Shown in pieces: positions 43,424-51,425 of a DNA stretch of 54,037 nucleotides (position 1 is the first letter of the stretch; each line of letters starts with the position of its first letter). The translations under genes were made by a program, and so were the position numbers. The stretch comes from Ralstonia sp. SET104 (GTDB taxonomy: Bacteria; Pseudomonadota; Gammaproteobacteria; Burkholderiales; Burkholderiaceae): contig NZ_BHVX01000022.1 in assembly GCF_003851545.1 (NCBI RefSeq), positions 1 through 54,037 of the forward strand. Reading direction: 5' to 3'. Below the pieces are notes generated by a model. The model ran no database searches. It saw only the letters and a program-made list of their open reading frames with translations, and had not been told where the DNA came from.

Positions 43424-44350
43424 ATGCCGGAGGACTGGCTGGGCGTTGCCCTGCGCTTTGCGTTGCATCTGGACTTGATGGTCCTCTTTGGCGTGCCGCT
43501 TTTCAGCCTCTACGCGCTTGGCCCGGCCGACCGGTCGTCAGCCATCTCACGGTTGTACGGCAGGGTGGCCGCGGCATCGGTGGTCACGGGCATCGTGCTG
43601 TCGATGTGGGACATGGTGGCAATGGCCGAATCGATGTCGGGCACAACCGCCTACACCCAGCTGACCGGCCACGTCTTCAACGCGATCCTGACCGGCACCG
43701 CTGTCGGCATGGCGTGGCTGACGCGCGTGGCGGTGCTCGCCGCTTGCCTTGTCATTGCGATTGCGTGGCGCCAACAGCGCGCCCGCCTGCGAATCGGGCT
43801 CGCGCTGTTGGGCGCCATCGCCCTGGCCACACTCGCGTGGGCTGGGCACGGCGCCATGGACGATGGCCTGCGCGGCACGTTCCATCTCGCCGCCGACATT
43901 GCGCATCTGCTGGCCGCCGGCATGTGGGTGGGTGCGTTGGTCGCGTTCGTGTTGCTGTCGTCTGCCAAACGTGCCGACACGCCAAACGCGGTGCAGACGC
44001 TCAGCCGCGCCGCCAGCGGCTTTGCGCCAATCGGCACCATCATCGTGACGTTGCTGGTTGCCACGGGCATCATCAACTACCTGTACGTCGTCGGGCCGAC
44101 GCTCGACGCGCTTTTCACGACGCCGTATGGCCTGTTGCTGCTGGCCAAGCTGATGCTGTTTGCGTTGATGCTTGGCCTCGCTGCCCGCCATCGCTATCGG
44201 TTGAGCCCGCAGCTTGCCGCCGCCCTCCAAGACGCCAACTACGCCGTCGCGGTCAAGGCGCTGCGCAACAGCCTTTGGACAGAGGCCTGCCTTGCCGCGC
44301 TGGTCCTGGCGCTGGTGGCGTGGCTGGGCATGCTTTCGCCACAGCCTTAA
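43424..44350 (+). CDS. copD: Copper-resistance inner-membrane protein CopD
   Basis: The 308-residue protein has about eight membrane helices and belongs to the CopD family. Conserved histidines in membrane context (FALHLDLMVLFGVPLF, WAGHGAMDD, TFHLAADIAHLLAAGMWVGA) are candidates for copper ligands. With CopC it is thought to pass copper into the cytoplasm. It is the second gene of the copCD operon and is followed 8 bases later by a strong terminator. No copper sensor gene is adjacent. Confidence 0.95.
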   Translation: MPEDWLGVALRFALHLDLMVLFGVPLFSLYALGPADRSSAISRLYGRVAAASVVTGIVLSMWDMVAMAESMSGTTAYTQLTGHVFNAILTGTAVGMAWLTRVAVLAACLVIAIAWRQQRARLRIGLALLGAIALATLAWAGHGAMDDGLRGTFHLAADIAHLLAAGMWVGALVAFVLLSSAKRADTPNAVQTLSRAASGFAPIGTIIVTLLVATGIINYLYVVGPTLDALFTTPYGLLLLAKLMLFALMLGLAARHRYRLSPQLAAALQDANYAVAVKALRNSLWTEACLAALVLALVAWLGMLSPQP

Positions 44351-44357
44351 ACACAAA

Positions 44358-44392
44358 ACGGGTGACAGCACATCGCTGCCACCCGTTTTTTT
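44358..44392. terminator. Bidirectional intrinsic terminator between copD and the carboxypeptidase gene
   Basis: ACGGGTGACAGC (44358-44369) and GCTGCCACCCGT (44375-44386) form a 12-pair stem with one mismatch and a five-base loop, followed by TTTTTT. On the minus strand the stem is followed by TTTTGTGT, so it can also serve the convergent gene that ends at 44415. Confidence 0.9.
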
Positions 44393-44414
44393 CAACCTAC
44401 GCCGAACGCAGCAC

Positions 44415-45638
44415 TTATTTGCCGGCGGCAAGCTCCATGATCATCCGCGACAGCAGATAAAGACGCGGCACCACACTCTCCACTTCCGCATATTCTTCCG
44501 GCGTGTGAATGCCGCCGCCAACAATGCCAAAGCCGTCAAGCGTGGGCGTGCCGACTCCGGCAGACAGGCTGGAATCTGCCGCACCGCCGCTGCCCTCCAG
44601 CGTGAGCTTGCGCCCGATCTCGCCGTAGATGGCCTGTGCCTTGGCGGCAAGCTGATCCGACGCGGCATTGCGCGGCATCGGGGGGAAGCCGCGCACCAGC
44701 GAGGTTTTCACCTCCGTATCCGGGATCAGCTTGTTGGCCGACACGCGCGCCATGTCGCGTTCAACCCGGTCGAATTCTTCCGGCACGGCCACGCGCACAT
44801 CGGCGTACGCGGTTGCGTGGTCTGGGATGACGTTGGTCGCATCGCCCGCCTTGAGCACGGTGACGTTGAAGGTAGTCTGCCTGGCGCTGTCGCCAAGCTT
44901 GCCGAGCTGCAGCGTCTGATGCGCCAGTTCAGTGGCGGCGTTGCGGCCCGATTCGGGTGCGACACCTGCATGTGCTGCCTTGCCCTTCACGTCCACCTCT
45001 GCCGTGCCGCTGCCCTTGCGCCACACGACCAGCCCGTCGGCAGGCCGGCCCGGCTCCAGGTTGAGGGTGACGTCGTGCTGTTTGGCCTCGCGCTCGATCA
45101 GCGCGCGCGTGCCCTTGGAGCCGGTTTCTTCATTGGTGTTGAGCAGCAGCGTCACCTGCCCGTATTGCTTGAAGTCGAGCTGCTGCAGGATCTTCATCGC
45201 ATACAGCCCGGCAACAACACCGCCTTTGTCGTCCATCACGCCGGGGCCGTAGGCACGCTTGTCTTTGATCGTGAACGGCTTGGCGCGTGCGGTGCCGTCT
45301 TTGAAGACGGTGTCCATGTGCGCCATCAGCAGGATGCGCGTCTTGCCCGTGCCCTTCCAGGTGGCGAGGATGTTGTTGCCCACCGCCGGCGCTGCGGACA
45401 CTGTTTCCACCTGGGCGCCGGCCTTGCGCAGTTCGTCGGTGACGACGGTGCCGATCTGGCTGAGCCCTGCCTCGTTGCCGGTGCCGGAATCGATATTGAC
45501 CAGGCGCTCAAGCAGGTGCAGCGCGTCGCCACGGTAACCCTCGGCGGCGGACAGCACCTTGGGGTGGGCATCGGCGGCGCAGGACAGACCGGAGGCACAC
45601 AGCAGCAGCGCAGCAATGGCAAGGCGGGATGGTTTCAT
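44415..45638 (-). CDS. Exported M20 metallopeptidase, carboxypeptidase G2-like
   Basis: The 407-residue protein has a signal peptide (LAIAALLLCASGLSCA) and so acts in the periplasm. Zinc ligands and catalytic residues are H107 and D109 in LLMAHMDTV, D136 in GPGVMDDKGG, E170-E171 in NTNEETGS, the acidic residue in LEPGRPADG, and the late histidine in GGGIHTPEEY. Together these match glutamate carboxypeptidases (CPG2), which release C-terminal glutamate from folates and peptides. The dimerisation domain lies between about 210 and 320. It stands alone, with its own terminator shared with copD. Confidence 0.93.
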   Translation of the reverse strand: MKPSRLAIAALLLCASGLSCAADAHPKVLSAAEGYRGDALHLLERLVNIDSGTGNEAGLSQIGTVVTDELRKAGAQVETVSAAPAVGNNILATWKGTGKTRILLMAHMDTVFKDGTARAKPFTIKDKRAYGPGVMDDKGGVVAGLYAMKILQQLDFKQYGQVTLLLNTNEETGSKGTRALIEREAKQHDVTLNLEPGRPADGLVVWRKGSGTAEVDVKGKAAHAGVAPESGRNAATELAHQTLQLGKLGDSARQTTFNVTVLKAGDATNVIPDHATAYADVRVAVPEEFDRVERDMARVSANKLIPDTEVKTSLVRGFPPMPRNAASDQLAAKAQAIYGEIGRKLTLEGSGGAADSSLSAGVGTPTLDGFGIVGGGIHTPEEYAEVESVVPRLYLLSRMIMELAAGK

Positions 45639-45896
45639 GCAGGACCTTTGGAGCGGAGTGGCAAACAGCCATTACACACAAGATCGGCGCGCGCCGGAGC
45701 CGCCATGTTGCGTAGGCGGCACGGGTGTCAGCCGCAGCTTGTTCTTGTCGGCAAGTCATGCAGTCGGGCCTTGCAGCGCAAACCGGGCGGCCGCCAAACT
45801 ATTTACCGCATGCATTACCGGTCATTCATAGAATAAATTTCACAAATAATGCGCGCGCCGCTAATCTGGACTTCCCTTTGATTTGGCGAGCAGACG

Positions 45897-46571
45897 ATGG
45901 CGGAGCTTTATCTCGTACGGCACGGACAAGCCTCGTTTGGCGCGGCGGACTACGACCGGCTCTCCGAACGCGGCGAGCAGCAGAGCATCTGGCTCGGTGA
46001 ATACTTCGCGCGGCAAGACATCATCTTCGATCGCGTCATCTGCGGCACCTTGCGCCGCCATGAGCAGACCGTCGGCGGCATCCTGCGCGGCATGGGCGCC
46101 TCGGGCGCGGCGTATGAGCAGCATGCCGGGCTGAACGAGTACGACTTCCAGGGGCTGTTTGCCGCGCTCGGTGAAGACTTTCCCGAACTGACAAAGCTGG
46201 CTTCGGGCTCGATGCGCGACCACTACCGTGCGCTCAAACAAGTGCTGCAATTGTGGTCCGACGACAAGATCCGCGGGCCCCTGCCCGAGACGTGGGCCGC
46301 ATTCCAGCAGCGCGTGGCCGAGGCGCGCGCGGCCATCCGGGCCGGCGGCGGACAGCGCGTGCTGGCGGTCAGTTCGGGCGGCCCCATCGCCGTCACGGCG
46401 CAACAGGTGCTGGCCGCGCCGCCAGCCAGCGCCATTTCACTGAATCTGCAGATCCGCAACAGCAGCGTCTCTCAGTATTTCTTCAACGCCGAGTCGTTCC
46501 AGTTGGCCACCTTCAACGGCATTCCGCATCTGGATGACCCCGCGCGGCGCGAATTCCAGACCTACGGCTGA
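45897..46571 (+). CDS. Histidine phosphatase family protein
   Basis: The 224-residue protein begins AELYLVRHGQASFGAADYDR, the RHG motif with the phosphorylated H9 of the phosphoglycerate-mutase superfamily. The distal histidine is replaced in the usual C-terminal context by VLAVSSGGPIAVTAQ, where most members have a GH motif; this replacement occurs in a common cytosolic subgroup. The active-site arginine and glutamate region is YDFQGLFAALGED. The gene is followed after 49 bases by a short-chain dehydrogenase and may be co-transcribed with it. The substrate is unknown. Confidence 0.9.
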   Translation: MAELYLVRHGQASFGAADYDRLSERGEQQSIWLGEYFARQDIIFDRVICGTLRRHEQTVGGILRGMGASGAAYEQHAGLNEYDFQGLFAALGEDFPELTKLASGSMRDHYRALKQVLQLWSDDKIRGPLPETWAAFQQRVAEARAAIRAGGGQRVLAVSSGGPIAVTAQQVLAAPPASAISLNLQIRNSSVSQYFFNAESFQLATFNGIPHLDDPARREFQTYG

Positions 46572-46620
46572 ACGCGCAAGCAGACGCCCACAACACACAC
46601 AACCATTGGAGGAGCACACC

Positions 46621-47385
46621 ATGAGCACCAACCTGTTCGACCTGACTGGAAAGATCGCCCTGGTCACCGGCGCCAGCCGCGGCATTGGCGAAGAAATCGC
46701 CAAGCTGCTTGCTGAACAGGGCGCGCACGTCATCGTATCCAGCCGCAAGCTGGCCGACTGCGAAGTCGTGGCCGAACGCATCCGCGCAGCCGGCGGCAAA
46801 GCCGAAGCCCTCGCCTGCCACGTCGGCCGCATGGAAGACATTACGGCCGCGTTCGACACCATCCGGCGCACGCACGGCCGGCTCGACATCCTCATCAACA
46901 ACGCGGCAGCCAACCCGCACTTCGGCCACATTCTCGAGACCGATCTGGCTGCTTACGAGAAAACCGTGGACGTGAACATTCGCGGCTACTTCTTCATGTC
47001 GGTGGAAGCCGGCAAGATGATGAAAGCGCAGGGCGGCGGCGCGATCGTCAATACCGCGTCCGTCAACGCGCTGCACCCGGGCGACAAGCAAGGCATCTAC
47101 TCCATCACCAAGGCTGCCGTGGCGCATATGACGCGCGCGTTTGCCAAGGAATGCGGGCCGTTCGGCATTCGAGTCAACGCGCTGCTGCCGGGCCTGACCA
47201 AGACCAAGTTCGCAGGCGCACTGTTTGAAGACAAGGCGACCTACGACCGCTGGATCAGCGAGATTCCGCTGCGCCGCCACGCCGAGCCGCGTGAGATGGC
47301 CGGCACGGTGCTCTACCTGGTATCCGACGCCGCGAGCTACACCAACGGCGAATGCATCGTCGTCGATGGCGGCATGACGGTCTGA
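46621..47385 (+). CDS. Short-chain dehydrogenase/reductase
   Basis: The 254-residue enzyme shows the classical SDR set: the cofactor loop TGASRGIG at 17-24, NNAA at 93-96, S147 in NTASVNA, and Y160 with K164 in GIYSITKAAV. The end EIPLRRHAEPREMAGTVLYL and GECIVVDGGMTV is typical of NAD(P)-dependent 3-oxoacyl- or sugar-type reductases. A strong ribosome site (TTGGAGGAG) precedes the ATG. The sequence after the stop (47386-47580) reads like a degenerate gene tail in one plus-strand frame (NQVVIRGTDTLAAFDTPLVS), which I cannot assign. Confidence 0.93.
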   Translation: MSTNLFDLTGKIALVTGASRGIGEEIAKLLAEQGAHVIVSSRKLADCEVVAERIRAAGGKAEALACHVGRMEDITAAFDTIRRTHGRLDILINNAAANPHFGHILETDLAAYEKTVDVNIRGYFFMSVEAGKMMKAQGGGAIVNTASVNALHPGDKQGIYSITKAAVAHMTRAFAKECGPFGIRVNALLPGLTKTKFAGALFEDKATYDRWISEIPLRRHAEPREMAGTVLYLVSDAASYTNGECIVVDGGMTV

Positions 47386-47579
47386 CGGTCCGACGGCCTG
47401 ACGCGGGGCGAGCCGCGCAGAGGACGCACGATGACGACCCGACGGCAACCAGGTCGTCATCCGCGGCACGGACACGCTCGCCGCGTTCGATACGCCGCTC
47501 GTCTCCAACCACATCGGCCCCGAGTTCGACCCAAAAACGCGCGGTTCGCGGGGGTGTGGCGCGCACCACAACAGCGCCC

Positions 47580-47607
47580 TTGAAATCTGCGAACAACTGT
47601 ATATATT
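47580..47607 (+). promoter_or_regulatory. Sigma-70-type promoter of the SOS-like small gene
   Basis: TTGAAA at 47580-47585 and TATATT at 47602-47607 are separated by 16 bases. The -10 element lies inside the first LexA-like box, so repressor binding would block RNA polymerase. Transcription would start near 47614, about 26 bases before the ATG. Confidence 0.6.
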
Positions 47608-47631
47608 TACAGTAACTGTAAATTTATACAG
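47597..47631. promoter_or_regulatory. Two adjacent LexA-type SOS boxes
   Basis: CTGTATATATTTACAG (47597-47612) and CTGTAAATTTATACAG (47616-47631) each fit CTGT-N8-ACAG with AT-rich centres, the LexA box of beta- and gamma-proteobacteria. They are separated by TAA, so their centres are 19 bases apart, nearly two helical turns, which allows cooperative binding. The two boxes are also inverted copies of each other at 15 of 16 positions. Confidence 0.8.
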
Positions 47632-47639
47632 CACTCGCC

Positions 47640-47915
47640 ATGGATGACCTGATCCGCATTGAGAACGAATACGACCGCCAGACGGTGCTCTGGCTGCGCG
47701 AGCGCCTGGGTGAACAGGCCCTGAACGAAGTCGTTTTGCGCATGGACGGGCGCGGGCGGCCGTATGCGTCGGAAGTCTGCCGCACGCTGGGCCTGACGCC
47801 ACCGCCGCGTAAGCGGGCCACGCAGCGTGCGCGACCATTCAACCGGGCCGTGGGTGAGGCGTATCTGGCCACCATTCGGGGCATTCTGGGCGCTGGCCGA
47901 CACGCTGCGGCTTAA
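47640..47915 (+). CDS. Small unknown protein under probable LexA control
   Basis: The 91-residue protein begins at ATG 47640. It reads as an N-terminal helical region (IRIENEYDRQTVLWLRERLG, EQALNEVVLRMDGRGRPYAS) with a short helix resembling a DNA-binding segment (EVCRTLGLTPP), then a very basic proline-containing linker (PPRKRATQRARPF) and a last helix (AVGEAYLATIRGIL). There is no signal or membrane segment. I do not recognise a family; a small nucleic-acid-binding protein is a reasonable inference. Two LexA-type boxes overlap its promoter, so DNA damage should induce it. There is no clear ribosome site in the 8 bases between box and start. Confidence 0.65.
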   Translation: MDDLIRIENEYDRQTVLWLRERLGEQALNEVVLRMDGRGRPYASEVCRTLGLTPPPRKRATQRARPFNRAVGEAYLATIRGILGAGRHAAA

Positions 47916-48283
47916 GCGCCCGGATCCGTCAGGGTCGTCGCTGTTTCCTCGCGCAGCCAGGCGAGCCAGGCGCCGGCCGGGCTGTCAGCCGTGACAGGCG
48001 TGTCGGCCAGCAGGCAATACGCCGATCCATCGCGCCGGAAGCCATCCGACGCCACCAATCTGCCATCCTTCAGATCATCTCCGGCCATCAGCCTGGACGC
48101 GATGGCAGTGCCCTGCCCAGCCGAGGCTGCCTGCAAGCTCAGGTAGAAATGTTCGTAGCGTGACTCAGGCAAACGCCCACGCGGGCGCGGCATGCCGCTG
48201 ATACGCCACCACGTCTGCCACGCATCGGGCCGCGTGGCCGTGTGCAGCAAGCGGCGGCGCTTGACGTCAGCCCCCGAACGCAC
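47912..48283 (-). pseudogene. C-terminal remnant of a LysR-family regulator (GcvA-like)
   Basis: The frame encodes RRLLHTATRPDAWQTWW, then RYEHFYLSLQAASAGQGTAI and ASRLMAGDDLKDGRLVASDG, the second half of a LysR substrate-binding domain like that of GcvA relatives. The HTH and first half (about 180 residues) are missing, and upstream sequence to 48390 gives no LysR match in any minus-strand frame. Its 3' end overlaps the small LexA-box gene by four bases on the opposite strand. It stands next to the Fsr-like pump gene and may once have regulated it. Confidence 0.7.
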
Positions 48284-48394
48284 CCGCGCTGCTCGGCAGC
48301 GTTCTGCAGGCAGAAGTCAAAGCACCTGCCCTCCCGACCCTCGCACCGCAACGGCGCGCACGCGACCCACCGCTGGGCTGATCCGCTTCTCATA

Positions 48395-49648
48395 TCAGGC
48401 CGTTTGCTGGCGCTTGCGCTCGATGTCCGGCAGAAACACCGTCAGCAGGCCGATGAGCGGCAGGAACGAGCACAGGTGGTAGACGTTGTAGATATCGGTC
48501 GCATCGGCCAGCTTGCCGAGCACCGCTGCGCCAATACCGCCCAGCCCAAACGCAAACCCGAAGAACAGGCCCGACACCATACCCACCTTGCCGGGAATCA
48601 GTTCCTGCGCGTACACCAGGATGGCCGAGAACGCCGAGGCCAGAACCAACCCGATGATCACCGTTAGCGCGGCTGTCCAGAACAGATTGGCGTACGGCAG
48701 CAGCAGCGTGAACGGCGCCACACCCAGGATCGACACCCAGATCACGACCTTGCGGCCAACACGGTCGCCGATCGGCCCGCCGACAATCGTGCCCACCGCC
48801 ACCGAGAACAGAAAGAGGAACAGGAACAGTTGCGACGTCTGCGCCGACAGGTGGAACTTGGTGATCAGGTAGAACGTGTAATAGCTGTTCAAGCTCGCCA
48901 GGTAAAAGTACTTGGAGAACAACAGCACGACCAGCAGCGTCATCGCAAACGCCACCTGAGCGCCCGACAGTTTGACGGCGGCATGGGCCCGGCCACCCGC
49001 CTTGCGGCCATGGCCAGCAGCACGCTCACGCTTGTACCAGCCGCCCACGTGATAGAGCACAAAGATGGCAATGAGCGCAGCAATCGAGAACCACGCCAGG
49101 CTGTGCTGCCCGTACGGCATGATGATGATGGCCGCGAGCAACGGTCCCATCGCGCTGCCCACGTTGCCGCCCACCTGGAACAGCGACTGCGCCAGGCCAT
49201 GTCGCCCGCCCGACGCCATACGCGCCACGCGCGACGATTCCGGATGGAAGATCGACGAACCCGTGCCCACCAGCGCAGCCGCAAGCAGCACCGTGCCGAA
49301 GTTAGGGGCTACCGACAGCAGCAGCAGGCCTACCAGCGTAAATCCCATGCCCACCGACAGCGAGTACGGTTTCGGGTGCTTATCGGTATAGAGCCCGACC
49401 ATCGGCTGCAGCAGCGACGCCGTGATCTGGTACGTGAGCGTGATCAGCCCGATCTGCGAGAAATCGAGGTGGAAGTTGCCTTTGAGTAGCGGATAGATCG
49501 CCAGGATCAACGACTGCATCATGTCGTTGAGGAAATGCGCGAAGCTGATGGCGCCGATCACGCCAAAACCGGTCTTGTCAGCCTGCGCCGCGGGGGTGGC
49601 CGCGGGGCTGGCCAAATCAGCGGCTGTGCCGTTTGCGGTGGTTTGCAT
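48395..49648 (-). CDS. fsr: MFS efflux protein, fosmidomycin-resistance (Fsr) type
   Basis: The 417-residue transporter has twelve predicted helices and the Fsr-type sequence: AISFAHFLNDMMQSLILAIY in helix 1, TASLLQPMVGLYTDKHPKPY at the 2-3 loop, GTGSSIFHPESSRVARMASGG after helix 4, and SLFQVGGNVGSAMGPLLAAI. A histidine-rich, basic central loop (KRERAAGHGRKAGGRAHAAV) separates the halves. Relatives export fosmidomycin and other compounds. The N-terminal 25 residues are a polar leader. A LysR remnant lies downstream, and an 11-base inverted repeat flanks the likely promoter upstream. Confidence 0.9.
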   Translation of the reverse strand: MQTTANGTAADLASPAATPAAQADKTGFGVIGAISFAHFLNDMMQSLILAIYPLLKGNFHLDFSQIGLITLTYQITASLLQPMVGLYTDKHPKPYSLSVGMGFTLVGLLLLSVAPNFGTVLLAAALVGTGSSIFHPESSRVARMASGGRHGLAQSLFQVGGNVGSAMGPLLAAIIIMPYGQHSLAWFSIAALIAIFVLYHVGGWYKRERAAGHGRKAGGRAHAAVKLSGAQVAFAMTLLVVLLFSKYFYLASLNSYYTFYLITKFHLSAQTSQLFLFLFLFSVAVGTIVGGPIGDRVGRKVVIWVSILGVAPFTLLLPYANLFWTAALTVIIGLVLASAFSAILVYAQELIPGKVGMVSGLFFGFAFGLGGIGAAVLGKLADATDIYNVYHLCSFLPLIGLLTVFLPDIERKRQQTA

Positions 49649-50092
49649 GATGGTTTGCGGTAACGATGTTCAGGCGGGGGAGCGCTCAATGCTGCGCCCA
49701 AACGGTGCAGGCGTGTTACCGCAAATTTGACAATGATTAGCGCAAACCAGACAACTTACTGTCGGGGCAGAAGCGTCAGTCCACGCGACGCCGCTTCCAT
49801 CAGAGCCGCCCCCACCTCCCGCAAACCCGCGCCCAGCTTGCCTTGGCAGGCAGCCGACCTGTTAGCCGTTTTCGCGCGCGGGGCTACTCCGTTCGGAGCA
49901 TGGCCGCTCAGGAGACGCTTTCTATACTCGCCAGCATGGACTGCAGCACGGCGCCCGGAGCCACCCGCGAGCGCCAGCGCCGACGGCCTGACGGAACCGA
50001 TGCGTGGGCAACTTGCATGCACGACGATCCGCAATCCGAACCGATGACCTGCATTCACGATGCCGCACATCGGTCAACCAGGGAGGGGAGCC
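49649..50092. other. Intergenic region upstream of the Fsr-like gene
   Basis: About 440 bases. It contains the spaced inverted repeat at 49654-49725 (separate entry). Plus-strand frames from 49843 read as arginine-rich translations without family resemblance. GGGAGGGGAGCC just before 50093 is a ribosome site for the small frame there. Confidence 0.5.
49654..49725. repeat. Perfect 11-base inverted repeat, arms 61 bases apart
   Basis: TTTGCGGTAAC (49654-49664) and GTTACCGCAAA (49715-49725) are exact inverted copies whose centres are 61 bases apart, about six helical turns. They begin 5 bases upstream of the Fsr-like start codon. They may be paired regulator sites able to loop the promoter. Confidence 0.55.
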
Positions 50093-50311
50093 ATGATGAT
50101 CCTGCTAACGGGAACGCTATGCCGCGCGATGGGAGACCTTTTTTATCAGGCCTTGCTAGACGACCGGGTCGTCTGCTGCTTCGTCACCTCCGAAGCCGTG
50201 GATGTCACCGGCAATGTCACGCGCCCGCCGCGCGCTTCGTCCCCGTGTACCGACCCTCGGCTCGCTGACGTCTCTCGGTCAGCGAGTTATTGCGCGCCCC
50301 TCGTCCCGTAG
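50093..50311 (+). CDS. Possible small protein, hypothetical
   Basis: ATG 50093 follows GGGAGGGGAGCC, a good ribosome site, and opens a 72-residue frame (ILLTGTLCRAMGDLFYQALL, DDRVVCCFVTSEAVDVTGNV). The N-terminal 40 residues look protein-like; the rest is derived from two hairpins and is low in information. The stop codon lies inside the terminator hairpin at 50292-50318, which is unusual for a normal gene. It may be a truncated gene or a structured RNA. I do not recognise a family. Confidence 0.35.
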   Translation: MMILLTGTLCRAMGDLFYQALLDDRVVCCFVTSEAVDVTGNVTRPPRASSPCTDPRLADVSRSASYCAPLVP

Positions 50312-50324
50312 GGCGCGCTCTTTT
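50261..50324 (+). terminator. Double hairpin with T run
   Basis: CTCGCTGAC (50261-50269) pairs with GTCAGCGAG (50278-50286), and GCGCGCCC (50292-50299) pairs with GGGCGCGC (50311-50318), followed by TCTTTT. The second hairpin is a good plus-strand intrinsic terminator, just before the convergent AI-2E gene's end at 50337. Confidence 0.7.
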
Positions 50325-50336
50325 CTGCCGATGCCG

Positions 50337-51425
50337 TCAGCGCGGGGGCGCTGGCGGGTCAACCCGCTCATCAACACGAGAAGTCCGTCCGCCGATCAGC
50401 CCGGCATCCGTCAGCTCGCGCTTCAAGTAGGCATACAGCACCGGCGCGGCAATTACGCCGCCCACGCCAAACAGCGCTTCCATCACGATCAACGCAAGGA
50501 TCAACTCCCACGCGCGCGCGTCGATGCGGCTGCCGATGATGCGTGCGTTCACGAAATACTCGAGCTTGTGCACCACCACCAGGAAGATCAGCGATGCCAC
50601 TGCCAACTCCAACGATGCGGTCACGCTCATCACCACGATGGCCGCGTTGGAGATAAGGTTGCCGGCCACCGGAATCAGCCCGGCCACGAAGGTCAGCAGG
50701 ATCAACGACTTGGAATACGGCACGTGCTGCCCGAACAGCGGCAGCGCGCCCAGCAGGTAGATGGCAGCGAGCGCTGTGTTGAGCGCGGAGATCTTCACCT
50801 GCGCAAACACCACGGCTTCAAATGCATCGGTCAACCGGCTCAACCGGTTCAACAGCGCTGCGGCCAGCGGTTTGTGGCGCGACGGGTCCGGCATATCCGA
50901 CCACGCCACCATCGCCCCCAGGATCAGCCCGACCAGCATCAATGCGCTGGCACGCAAGCCGTCGATACCGAGCGTCGACACCTGATGGCCGTGCTCCTTG
51001 ATCATCTGCACAAGCTGCATACGCAGCTCGGACACCGACTGCGGAACGTAGTCGACCACTGCTGCCGGCAACGATTCCCGCACGTTTTCAAGCACGTCGG
51101 CAATGCGCGTAAGCATCCCTTCAAGCCCGTGTCCGTGCTCGACCAGGCGGCCAATCCCGATGCCCAGCCCCGCAAGAATGAGCGCTGCAATGACGGACAC
51201 GGCGATCACCGCAGTCGCCTTCGCGCGCCTGGACAGCATGCGTCGCTCGCGCAGGCGCGCTTCCAGCTTGCGTGCCAACGCGTAGACGAGGAAGCCGGCA
51301 ATGGCCGCCGGCAGCAAATGCAGCCACAGCACGGTCGCTATCATGATTGCCACCAGCACGTAGCTGACGGCGTTGATGGGGCGGGTGTGCGCGCTGGGGG
51401 GAAGCTCTGGAGGCAGCATCGTCAT
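50337..51425 (-). CDS. AI-2E family transporter-like membrane protein
   Basis: From ATG 51425 the protein has 362 residues with about eight membrane helices. The family pattern is visible in VLWLHLLPAAIAGFLVYALA, in the soluble stretch RIADVLENVRESLPAAVVDY, in KSLILLTFVAGLIPVAGNLI, and in the end HKLEYFVNARIIGSRIDARA followed by VMEALFGVGGVIAAPVLYAY. Members include TqsA and other exporters or antiporters; few have known substrates. The start overlaps the DUF1345 gene's stop by four bases (ATGA), so the two genes form an operon. Confidence 0.88.
   Translation of the reverse strand: MTMLPPELPPSAHTRPINAVSYVLVAIMIATVLWLHLLPAAIAGFLVYALARKLEARLRERRMLSRRAKATAVIAVSVIAALILAGLGIGIGRLVEHGHGLEGMLTRIADVLENVRESLPAAVVDYVPQSVSELRMQLVQMIKEHGHQVSTLGIDGLRASALMLVGLILGAMVAWSDMPDPSRHKPLAAALLNRLSRLTDAFEAVVFAQVKISALNTALAAIYLLGALPLFGQHVPYSKSLILLTFVAGLIPVAGNLISNAAIVVMSVTASLELAVASLIFLVVVHKLEYFVNARIIGSRIDARAWELILALIVMEALFGVGGVIAAPVLYAYLKRELTDAGLIGGRTSRVDERVDPPAPPR

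Noticed and set aside
47431-47580. Plus-strand segment reading NQVVIRGTDTLAAFDTPLVS
   Set aside because: Protein-like over about 40 residues, but with no start, no family and no support beyond composition.
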